Source: AG1 sp035559775
Lineage (GTDB): Archaea; Thermoproteota; Thermoprotei_A; Sulfolobales; AG1
Assembly: GCA_035559775.1 (NCBI GenBank)
Contig: DATMAU010000043.1
Span: forward strand, 28,858 to 92,857
Length of the DNA: 64,000 bases
Direction: 5' to 3'
In this document: in pieces, positions 34,455 through 41,978 of the stretch
How the letters are laid out: every line of letters starts with the position of its first letter
How positions within the stretch are numbered: the first letter of the stretch is position 1
Notes under the pieces: model-generated
Database searches by the model: none
What the model was told of the DNA's origin: nothing
Seen by the model: only the letters and a program-made list of their open reading frames with translations
Program-made: the position numbers and the translations under genes

Positions 34455-34474
34455 TGAGAGGAAATGACCTCTCA
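34455..34474. terminator. Perfect hairpin TGAGAGG / CCTCTCA
   Basis: 7-bp perfect stem with a 6-nt loop just after the uncertain small ORF and before the HAD-hydrolase gene. Possible terminator or structured leader. Confidence 0.3.
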
Positions 34475-34614
34475 AATACGGCTATAGAGGTTATATTGAT
34501 CATAACCGATAAATATTGGAAACCGTAGTAAAGATCAGAACTTGGCTTACGGATCTTCAAGCTTATAATCGTCCTTATGAGAAAGCTTCCGGAAAGTGAG
34601 TAGACATGTGTTAG

Positions 34615-35301
34615 GTGATCTCTGTGGGTCTTGCTAGACATCTGATGGGGGCTGGTGTGAAGGCTTTGTTCATAGATCTTGATATGACGCTTGTTGATAC
34701 TGCTAGGGGCTTGATTATAGCTATGGATATGGTGAGAGAGGAATTCCCTCTGGAGATTCGGGCGAACCCTGATACGAGAGCCATAATGAAGGCGTATTAC
34801 AATGGTAGCTTGATAAGAATAAACGAGCCTATGAAGAGATGGATCTTCTGGAGGGCTGTATGGATCAAATACCTGGAGAACAGGATCTATGGGACTCCAA
34901 TGCCGTGTTCAGAGGATTTCTTAAGGGAGAGCGCTGGTAGGATGATCACAGCGATAGTAACTGGTAGAGAGGTCGAGACCAGGCTCTTCATGGATGAGCT
35001 CAACGGCTACGGCTTCCCCCTAGATATGGTTAGAGTCTACTCCACCGGAGATCTCGGGTTTGGTACAACGAAAAAGGATCTCTATGAACAGCTTGCAAAG
35101 AAATACGAGAGGCTCGGTCTCCCAAGAAGCTCTATAGCTGTTATAAGCGACTCACCAAGGGATCTCCTGTTTGCCAACGAGATAGGGTTTAAAGCGATAG
35201 GCTATATACCTTTCGACGATAAAGAGGTAGAGGAGATGATATCAAGAGCATCCAATGGCCTTGTTATAAGAACCCTCTGCCAGGATCACGGGCTCTTCTA
35301 A
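34615..35301 (+). CDS. HAD-superfamily hydrolase
   Basis: 228 residues. HAD motif I FIDLDMTLVDTA (nucleophile and acid Asp), a helical cap of about 80 residues, motif II AIVTGRE, motif III Lys in TTKKDLYEQL, and motif IV VISDSPRDLLFANEIGFKAIG. Small-molecule phosphatase or related; substrate unknown. GTG start at 34615; in-frame GTG at 34624 is an alternative. GCTTATAATCG at 34561-34571 is a likely TATA. Confidence 0.8.
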   Translation: MISVGLARHLMGAGVKALFIDLDMTLVDTARGLIIAMDMVREEFPLEIRANPDTRAIMKAYYNGSLIRINEPMKRWIFWRAVWIKYLENRIYGTPMPCSEDFLRESAGRMITAIVTGREVETRLFMDELNGYGFPLDMVRVYSTGDLGFGTTKKDLYEQLAKKYERLGLPRSSIAVISDSPRDLLFANEIGFKAIGYIPFDDKEVEEMISRASNGLVIRTLCQDHGLF

Positions 35302-35415
35302 AACCTATTATGGGCTGTTCTTGCCGAGCATATTTTTATAGATTGTTTCTCACAAGCATCCCTAGCCCTCATCAATAATGAAGACGCTTCGATCGTTACG
35401 AGGACTTTTATTGTT

Positions 35416-35553
35416 ATGTTTAGGAGGATTTTTAAAAGGCTATTCAGGGTTATTATAGAGCTTGGGGATATGTATAGGAATATTGTTGAGCACGCTAGTA
35501 ATATACCCTGCTTAGGAGTAGCTAGATCCCTGTGGGCGAGGTTGAGCACCTAA
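35416..35553 (+). CDS. Uncertain small basic ORF
   Basis: 45 codons from ATG: basic amphipathic start (MFRRIFKRLFRVIIELGDMYRN). The same frame is open without stops all the way back to the HAD-hydrolase stop at 35301 and reads protein-like (AEHIFIDCFSQASLALINN), but no normal start codon occurs there. It may be a small gene with a missed start, or decayed coding sequence. Confidence 0.3.
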   Translation: MFRRIFKRLFRVIIELGDMYRNIVEHASNIPCLGVARSLWARLST

Positions 35554-35649
35554 GATATAAAACAAAGAATATCAAGAGACGAACATTAGGAAGGTATAAA
35601 AAAGATAAGCATGACCTTATGAGGGGAGATGCCTCGATCTCTATGCTAT

Positions 35650-36102
35650 CTATAGCTCCTGTGTTCTGTTAGCATACCCGATCGAGTATTTCTTAGGCTT
35701 TAGATTCTCAATTATATACTCTGTAGCCTTCCAAGGATCCGAGTGATCGCCACACGTATATACATCTACCGTGGCATATGAATACTCTATCCATGTGTGT
35801 ATAGCTATATGGCTCTCCGTTACAAGTGCTATCACAGAGACTCCTCCCTTCTTGCCACCAAAGCTCCACGACTTTACCTCAACTAGGTGCATGTTAGCCT
35901 TCTTAGCAGCTTCTACAACTAGGTTCCTGAGAAACTCTTCGTCTGATATCCGCGAGGGATCTGGATCATATATGTTTGCATATACATGCTTACCAATGAT
36001 TCTGGCGTCTCTATCCTCTAGCACTAGCTCTTGTTTTGCAACGCCTCTATTTTCCTCCCCGGAGCTTTCCCCCATTTTTACCCGGTTTCCCTCCTTTTCC
36101 AT
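35650..36102 (-). CDS. S-adenosylmethionine decarboxylase-family proenzyme (AdoMetDC or arginine decarboxylase)
   Basis: Pyruvoyl-dependent decarboxylase. The self-cleavage site is LVTESHIAIHTW: cleavage before Ser yields the pyruvoyl group. Also VGKHVYANIYD-like start, VKSWSFGGKKGGVSVIAL, and VDVYTCGDHSDPWKA. In crenarchaea this fold serves either AdoMet or arginine decarboxylation in polyamine synthesis, and I cannot tell which. The usual WPEY is WIEY here. A GCTTAAATT TATA at 36128-36136 would start transcription near 36106, so the ATG at 36102 (MEKEGNRVK) is chosen over 36117. Confidence 0.85.
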   Translation of the reverse strand: MEKEGNRVKMGESSGEENRGVAKQELVLEDRDARIIGKHVYANIYDPDPSRISDEEFLRNLVVEAAKKANMHLVEVKSWSFGGKKGGVSVIALVTESHIAIHTWIEYSYATVDVYTCGDHSDPWKATEYIIENLKPKKYSIGYANRTQEL

Positions 36103-36228
36103 TTTTATTAAAAACATAACATGGAATTTAAGCTTAACTCTGGCTTTTCTGCCTTAACCGTGAGAAGGCTGAGAAATACCGACCGGCTTGAAAGAATATA
36201 AGCTCTCTCGCTACTGTGTTGGTGGGCT

Positions 36229-36915
36229 TTGGAGCAGGATTTCGTTATAGTAGTTGATCACCCACTTGCAAAGGCTATCCTCACATCTCTCAGGGATAGG
36301 AGAACCGACCAGATAGGTTTTAGAAAGGGGCTTGTGAGGCTTGGGAGAATAATTGGTATGGAGATGACTAAGCATCTAGATATAGAGAAGATCTATGTGG
36401 AGACCCCCTTGGGTGTTATGGCTGAGGGGGTTAGGATACCCGACATGGAGCATGTTGTCATAATAAATATTCTTAGGGCTGCGATGCCCATGGTTGAGGG
36501 GCTTATAAAGATATTTCCTAGCGCTAGGCAGGGGATTGTTAGTGCTAGGAGGGTTGAGGAGAAGGGTATGGGTGCTAACTACTCCTTCGATGTTGAGATA
36601 CATTACATAAAGATCCCCAAGATCTATGAGGGAGACACCTTGATAGTGGTTGACCCAATGTTTGCCACAGGCTCCACAATGATCTCTATACTTAACAGGA
36701 TCCTTGGTATGGGTGCAAGACCAAAGAGGATATTCTTCACAACAGCCATATCGACCAGGATAGCTATTGAGAGGTTAAGGAGCTTCCTGATAGATAGAAA
36801 ACTCATAGAAAAGGCTAGACTGTTCACAGTAGCAATAGATCCTGAGATTAATGATAAAGGATACATAGTACCCGGGCTAGGGGATGCTGGCGACAGGGCC
36901 TTTGGGTATGGTTAG
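36229..36915 (+). CDS. upp: Uracil phosphoribosyltransferase
   Basis: 228 residues. PRPP loop VVDPMFATGSTMISIL, uracil-binding end YIVPGLGDAGDRAFG, and ILRAAMPMVEGLIKIFPSA, all typical UPRT motifs and spacing. It makes UMP from uracil and PRPP. TTG start at 36229, with AATATAAGC at 36194-36202 giving an almost leaderless transcript. Divergent from the decarboxylase gene. Confidence 0.93.
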   Translation: MEQDFVIVVDHPLAKAILTSLRDRRTDQIGFRKGLVRLGRIIGMEMTKHLDIEKIYVETPLGVMAEGVRIPDMEHVVIINILRAAMPMVEGLIKIFPSARQGIVSARRVEEKGMGANYSFDVEIHYIKIPKIYEGDTLIVVDPMFATGSTMISILNRILGMGARPKRIFFTTAISTRIAIERLRSFLIDRKLIEKARLFTVAIDPEINDKGYIVPGLGDAGDRAFGYG

Positions 36916-36988
36916 GGCTACCTACATACTTATGAACGAATAAGAACCTCCTAACCCTATAGTTAGTGATCCAGCCGGGGTATTTTGC

Positions 36989-38239
36989 TTGGAGACCGAG
37001 CACCCCTCGCGGGATATATTCGGGAGGTCGGCGAGAACCCTTCTAGAGCACCACATAATACTAGGAGTCACCTCAAGCATATCTCTATACAGATCCCTAG
37101 ATCTTGCTAGAGAGCTTATGAGAAGAGGTGCAGAGGTATACCCAGTAATCTCGCCTAAGGCCGCGAAACTAATATCCCCGGAGATGTGGAGATGGGCGAC
37201 AGGGAATAAACCCTATGTGAGATTTGGTGGAGAGCTTGGGCATATAGCGCTGGCTAGAAGGGCTAGCGGTATGGTGATAGCACCAGCAACAGCCAATACC
37301 ATTGCCAAGATAGCCTATGGCGTGGCAGACACTAGTGTAACCCTCACAGCCCAAGTGATGGTAGGGATGGGTAAAAGGGTGATCATAGTCCCAGCTATGC
37401 ATGAACCCATGTATAGATCGAAACCTCTTGAGGAGGCACTGAGGAGATGCGCTGAAATGGGCGTCTCAGTATTACCACCAGTTATAGAGGAGGGGAAGGC
37501 AAAGATCCCGAACATAAGCTTCATAGCGGATAAAGTTGAGGCAACAATACTCAGGGGAGAGGATCTCAAGGGTGTAAAGATACTTGTCACAGCAGGACCT
37601 ACTAGAGAACACCTAGATCCTGTGAGGTTCTTAAGCAACCCTAGCAGCGGTAAGATGGGTGTAGCGATAGCCTCTGAGGCTTTCTATAGGGGAGCATCAC
37701 CGATACTGATACACGGCTCTGTATCTGTACCAATACCACCGTGGCTCAGGGCTATTGAGATAACAAGTACGGAAGAAATGCTCAGAGCAGTGGAAGCCTT
37801 TATCGAGAAAGAGAAACCCGAATCGATAGTGCTAGCAGCAGCCCCAGTGGATTTTAGATTCTCGGTGAAAGAGGCTTTTAAGATCCCCAGCGAGAAGGGG
37901 GCTCCTGAGGTGAAGCTAGAGCTAACCCCAAAGATAGCTGAGTATGTGAGGAAGAAAGCCCCTAACTCCATAATCATAGGGTTCGCTGCAGAAACAACAG
38001 ACAGCGAGGAAGAGCTTGTTGAAAAAGCATATAGAAAGCTTAAGAAATACGGCTTCGACTATGTGATGGCCAACTATGTTGGGAAGCCCGGGACAGGGTT
38101 TGGTTATGACACTGACGAAGGGCTCATAATAGATTCCAGCGGAAAGATCCTGTTTAAGGGGTATATGCTCAAGCGGGAGTGGGCGAGGATAATAGTGGAC
38201 ATAATAGCCAGAGCATCTGGACGTGGGAGAGAGGTCTAG
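36989..38239 (+). CDS. coaBC: Phosphopantothenoylcysteine decarboxylase / phosphopantothenate-cysteine ligase
   Basis: 416 residues, two-domain enzyme of coenzyme A synthesis. The flavin-dependent CoaC part covers about 1-180 (IILGVTSSISLYRSLDLARELMRRGAEVYPVIS, MVIAPATANTIAKIAYG, PAMHEPMY), and CoaB follows (GVKILVTAGPTREHLDPVRFLSNPSSGKMG, VLAAAPVDFRF, IGFAAET). TTG start; CCTATAGTTA about 30 bases upstream suggests a leaderless mRNA. The only other cofactor genes nearby are unrelated. Confidence 0.93.
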   Translation: METEHPSRDIFGRSARTLLEHHIILGVTSSISLYRSLDLARELMRRGAEVYPVISPKAAKLISPEMWRWATGNKPYVRFGGELGHIALARRASGMVIAPATANTIAKIAYGVADTSVTLTAQVMVGMGKRVIIVPAMHEPMYRSKPLEEALRRCAEMGVSVLPPVIEEGKAKIPNISFIADKVEATILRGEDLKGVKILVTAGPTREHLDPVRFLSNPSSGKMGVAIASEAFYRGASPILIHGSVSVPIPPWLRAIEITSTEEMLRAVEAFIEKEKPESIVLAAAPVDFRFSVKEAFKIPSEKGAPEVKLELTPKIAEYVRKKAPNSIIIGFAAETTDSEEELVEKAYRKLKKYGFDYVMANYVGKPGTGFGYDTDEGLIIDSSGKILFKGYMLKREWARIIVDIIARASGRGREV

Positions 38240-38290
38240 CAATGTAGTGCGAAAGCCCGCTCCAAACAGAGCATATTATAGCCCGTTGAC

Positions 38291-38764
38291 ATGTACAGTG
38301 GTGATCCCATGCAGTGTGTTGAGGAAGGCTCGATAGCCCCTGACTTCGAGCTGGTGGATCAAGATGGAAAGATCTTCAGGCTATCAGACATGAGGGGGAA
38401 GTATGTGGTGCTATACTTCTACCCAAAAGCAATGACAAGGGGATGCACTATAGAGGCTATCGAGTTTAGAGATTCATACCAGAAGATCTTATCGCTAGGA
38501 GCCGTTGTAGTGGGCGTCTCTAAAGACAGTATTGATAGTATAAAGAAGTTCTCCCAGAAATACGGGCTACCCTTTACACTGCTATCAGATCCAGAGGGTG
38601 TGGTTATTAAGCGATACTGTGTCCAAGGACCCTTTGGTCTTGCAAAGAGAGTTACTTTCCTAATCGATGATAAGGGTATTGTTAGGAAGAAATGGAGCAA
38701 AGTAAACCCCCTTGGACATGCGTTGGAGGTTATAAAAGAGATCGAGGCTCTTAGGGGAGGCTAA
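38291..38764 (+). CDS. Peroxiredoxin, Bcp/PrxQ type
   Basis: 157 residues. Thioredoxin fold with APDFELVDQDGK, YFYPKAMTRGCTIEAIEFRD and VVVGVSKDSIDSIKKFSQKYGLPFTLLSD. The peroxidatic Cys is about residue 52. The resolving Cys of classical Bcp five residues later is Ile here; another Cys lies in IKRYCVQGP (about 109), so it may be a one-Cys or atypical enzyme. The pre-catalytic Pro-x-x-x-Thr motif is MTRGC rather than TPGC. The Cys-rich small protein gene follows immediately with no gap. Confidence 0.87.
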   Translation: MYSGDPMQCVEEGSIAPDFELVDQDGKIFRLSDMRGKYVVLYFYPKAMTRGCTIEAIEFRDSYQKILSLGAVVVGVSKDSIDSIKKFSQKYGLPFTLLSDPEGVVIKRYCVQGPFGLAKRVTFLIDDKGIVRKKWSKVNPLGHALEVIKEIEALRGG

Positions 38765-38995
38765 ATGCCGAGATGCTCTGTCTGCGGTAAGGTTTTCCCT
38801 GAGGGGCAGGGGATCTATATCAAAGTCCGCAACAGAGAGATCTTTTTCCACAAGAAGACATGCGCAACCAAGTTCCTGAGAGAGTTGCTACCCCTCCTTA
38901 GTCAGGAATGTATGGGAGCTGTTGAGAGCGTGCTCGACGGTTTCTCAAAGGCTATAGAGGAGAAGAAGAGGGAGAAGAGACTCCCCGGAACATAG
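38765..38995 (+). CDS. Small zinc-binding protein, L24e/TRASH-like
   Basis: 76 residues. CSVCGKVFPEGQGIYIKVRNREIFFHKKTCATKFL has the C-x-x-C ... C arrangement and aromatic/Gly spacing of TRASH and L24e-type treble-clef zinc domains, followed by a basic, helical tail (EEKKREKRLPGT). Its ATG directly abuts the peroxiredoxin stop, so they are co-translated; a role in metal sensing or redox control is conceivable but not shown. Confidence 0.6.
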   Translation: MPRCSVCGKVFPEGQGIYIKVRNREIFFHKKTCATKFLRELLPLLSQECMGAVESVLDGFSKAIEEKKREKRLPGT

Positions 38996-39042
38996 GATCC
39001 CGGTGTTAAAATCTTTTAAACCTCTTTATCTAAATTATTTAA

Positions 39043-41943
39043 ATGGCGGCATTGTTGCGGGCAATAACTAGAGCCAGTATGGAGGAGGACGCTAACTGTC
39101 TAGGCGGTGAGGACCTAGAGATAGCATCGATGCTAAACCCAGCTGTACAGAGGCTCATCTGTGAGAAGGGGTGGAGGCAATTAACGCCAATCCAGAGGAA
39201 AGCGATACCAAGGATACTCGCCGGCGATAACGTGTTGGCAATGGCCCCTACAGGTCATGGGAAGACAGAGGCGGCTTTACTCCCAGTCCTATCCCAGATG
39301 CTCCAAATGAACAGGGATGGGAGGGGGATCTATGTTCTCTACATAACCCCCCTCAAGGCTCTCATAAACGATCTTACACTGAGGATCGAGTGGTGGGCCT
39401 CGAGACTCGGGTTTAACGTTGGTAGGAAACATGGAGACGTGCCCCAGATCGAGAGGATGAAGAGACATAGGACAGTACCAGAGATCATGATAACCACTCC
39501 TGAGAGCCTTGAAATAGACCTCGACTGGGCTACCAAGTTCAGAAAATACTACTCAACGGTATCTTGGGTTATAATCGATGAGGTCCACGAGCTTGTTGGT
39601 ACCAAGAGGGGTGCCCAGCTAGCAGTCCTCCTCGAAAGGCTATATAATATGAGTGGTAAGGAGTTCCAAAGGATCCTATTATCAGCCACCGTAGGGGATC
39701 CGGAGAAGGTTGCTAGGTATTTCTCAGGATCCTCTCAGAGAAACATATCGATAGTCAAGGGCGGGGGTTATAAGGATCTGAGGTTCTCTATAGTATCTAT
39801 CGACGAGAAAAACAGCGACCCCATAGAGGGAGGCGTAAAGGAGCTTACTAAAAACATAGAGCCACCCACGCTGGTTTTCACCAACAGTAGGTATGTTGCC
39901 GAGAGGATCTATGAGAGCCTTGAGAAAACAGGCTTTAAGAGAATGGCGGTGCACCACTCATCAGTCTCACACGAGCTGAGGGAGAGCATAGAGGATGAGA
40001 TGAGAAAGGGCAATATAGACGTGGTTATAGCGACAAAAACGCTGGAGCTAGGAATAGACGTTGGGTGTATAAACAAGGTTATAATGTTCAGACCACCTGG
40101 GCAGGTTGTCTCGCTCCTCCAAAGGGTCGGGAGATCTGGACATAGTGTCGACGAGGTGTCTAAGGGGGCGATAATAGCGCTCGATAACATGGATATCCTA
40201 GTATCCGCATCCCTGATCTCCCTCTTGGCAGATGGGTATCTAGAGAAGCCCTATATGATCGAGAACCCCCTAGACGTGTTGGCGAGAGAGATTGTTGGAT
40301 GGGTGCTCAGGGGTGGGAGTGTTAGCCTTGACACCATATATAGGGTTATTAGAAGGGCCTACCCCTTCAGAAACCTCGAGTGGAGCACCTTCGCAGAAGT
40401 GATCTCGGAGATGGTTAAGAACGGGGTTCTGGAATACTCTGGTAACAATACTGTCGGGCTTGGAAAGAACTTCTTCAATATATGGCGATTTGATCAGAAG
40501 TGGAGGAGCTCCAGGATGTTTACAGAGTTCTTCACATTCATATCCGAGAGTACGATGTTTGCTGTGAGGAGTGGTGACAAGATTGTCGGCTATCTAGACG
40601 ATCAATATGTATTTAGGATCCTGAGGATAGGCGATGTGATCAGGATAGGTGGGAGGCTTTGGAGGATCTCGAGGATAGATGAGGACAACATGATCATAGA
40701 TGTCTCACCAACCGATGAGAGTAATAGCATGATCCCACTGTGGAGAGGCGAAACCCCCACCAGGTCGAGAGCCGTTGCTGAGAAGTTCTATGAGATGCTC
40801 TCAAACGGGTTCAGTATTAACAACAACATACTCGACATGGAATCAGCAAAACTTGTTGAAAGCACGCTCGAGGAGATCAGATCCTGGTTCGTTAAAAACA
40901 AAGTACCAATACCATCGAGAGATACAGTGGTTATCGAGGATCTAGGCGAAGAGGAGGTTATGCTCTATCCGTTCGGGGATAAGATGGCCGAGGCTGTGGG
41001 CTACCTCTTCCTCTACATGGCATCAAAGAGGGAGGGAATGGATGTTGGTGTAAGAGTAACTCCCTTCGGGATCTCTATCAAGGCTAGCAATACTAGTTTC
41101 AAAACCCTTCTTAAGGAGATAGGGTCAGGTGAGTATGTAGACGAGATTATCGGCGAGGCCCTCAAAAGAAGCCCCAAGCTATCTATAAAGGTAAAGGAGA
41201 TCCAGCATAGCTTCGGCTATATGGGCAGGGTTCCTGAGGAGAGTGTGGTGTTCAAGGAAGCTATAAGACAGATCCTAGAGGATCTCGAGTCAGAAGGGAG
41301 CGTCAGATCCTTCTTCTCAGGCTTAGCAAGCGGAGAGATAAAGATCTATATAGTGCCTAAGAGAACCCCTCCATCGCCCATATCGAAAAAGATCCTATCG
41401 ACACCACTTATCAGACCATGGTTGAGGGATATATCATACATAGTGGCAAAGCTCCTCAAGGGCTTCGCAATGACAGTAACAGAGGTAGCCGAAGCCCTAG
41501 AGCTCCCTGAAAAGGTTATTGAGAACAAGCTTAAGGAGATGAGGAAGGGCGGCCCATACAGGGCTATACAGTTCAAAGATATCGATACCGGTGAGTGGAG
41601 ATGGGCTTTGGTAGAGGATCTCGAGGCATTATCAAAATCCCCAGAGTTCCAAGCATGTTTCGTGTCGAAAGGCATCTATGATCACATAGAATGTTCGCTT
41701 AAATACGAGCCAGGATCCGCCCAGGTTAAGTTCGTTATAAAGACAAGCGACCTCGATGAGGGTATAAAGAGGATCCTTGAGAACGTGTCGACCGACGAGA
41801 TCTATGAGGTGAGGGTGTCGCCAATAAGCGCTCTAGGGCTTAAAGAGGCTTCCATCGCCTACTATAATGTTCCGAAAGACGCCTTCCCATATATTGTTAA
41901 GAATGCCATAGCATATATAGAGAAGACGAGTACAAGCTACTAA
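39043..41943 (+). CDS. Lhr-type superfamily 2 helicase
   Basis: 966 residues. RecA1: LTPIQRKAIP Q-motif, APTGHGKTE Walker A (about 68), YITPLKALINDL, TTPESLEI, DEVH (about 179), LSATVGDPEKVA. RecA2: LVFTNSRYVAERI, VVIATKTLELGIDVG and QRVGRSGH. After it comes the Lhr winged-helix/beta-barrel core and a long C-terminal domain. Lhr proteins unwind RNA:DNA hybrids and branched DNA in repair. A second Lhr-like gene is at 55889-58744; the two differ in C-terminal domain, so they are paralogs with separate roles. Confidence 0.87.
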   Translation: MAALLRAITRASMEEDANCLGGEDLEIASMLNPAVQRLICEKGWRQLTPIQRKAIPRILAGDNVLAMAPTGHGKTEAALLPVLSQMLQMNRDGRGIYVLYITPLKALINDLTLRIEWWASRLGFNVGRKHGDVPQIERMKRHRTVPEIMITTPESLEIDLDWATKFRKYYSTVSWVIIDEVHELVGTKRGAQLAVLLERLYNMSGKEFQRILLSATVGDPEKVARYFSGSSQRNISIVKGGGYKDLRFSIVSIDEKNSDPIEGGVKELTKNIEPPTLVFTNSRYVAERIYESLEKTGFKRMAVHHSSVSHELRESIEDEMRKGNIDVVIATKTLELGIDVGCINKVIMFRPPGQVVSLLQRVGRSGHSVDEVSKGAIIALDNMDILVSASLISLLADGYLEKPYMIENPLDVLAREIVGWVLRGGSVSLDTIYRVIRRAYPFRNLEWSTFAEVISEMVKNGVLEYSGNNTVGLGKNFFNIWRFDQKWRSSRMFTEFFTFISESTMFAVRSGDKIVGYLDDQYVFRILRIGDVIRIGGRLWRISRIDEDNMIIDVSPTDESNSMIPLWRGETPTRSRAVAEKFYEMLSNGFSINNNILDMESAKLVESTLEEIRSWFVKNKVPIPSRDTVVIEDLGEEEVMLYPFGDKMAEAVGYLFLYMASKREGMDVGVRVTPFGISIKASNTSFKTLLKEIGSGEYVDEIIGEALKRSPKLSIKVKEIQHSFGYMGRVPEESVVFKEAIRQILEDLESEGSVRSFFSGLASGEIKIYIVPKRTPPSPISKKILSTPLIRPWLRDISYIVAKLLKGFAMTVTEVAEALELPEKVIENKLKEMRKGGPYRAIQFKDIDTGEWRWALVEDLEALSKSPEFQACFVSKGIYDHIECSLKYEPGSAQVKFVIKTSDLDEGIKRILENVSTDEIYEVRVSPISALGLKEASIAYYNVPKDAFPYIVKNAIAYIEKTSTSY

Positions 41944-41978
41944 ACCAATCAATGATAGGGAATAAGGTTTGTTTTAGA

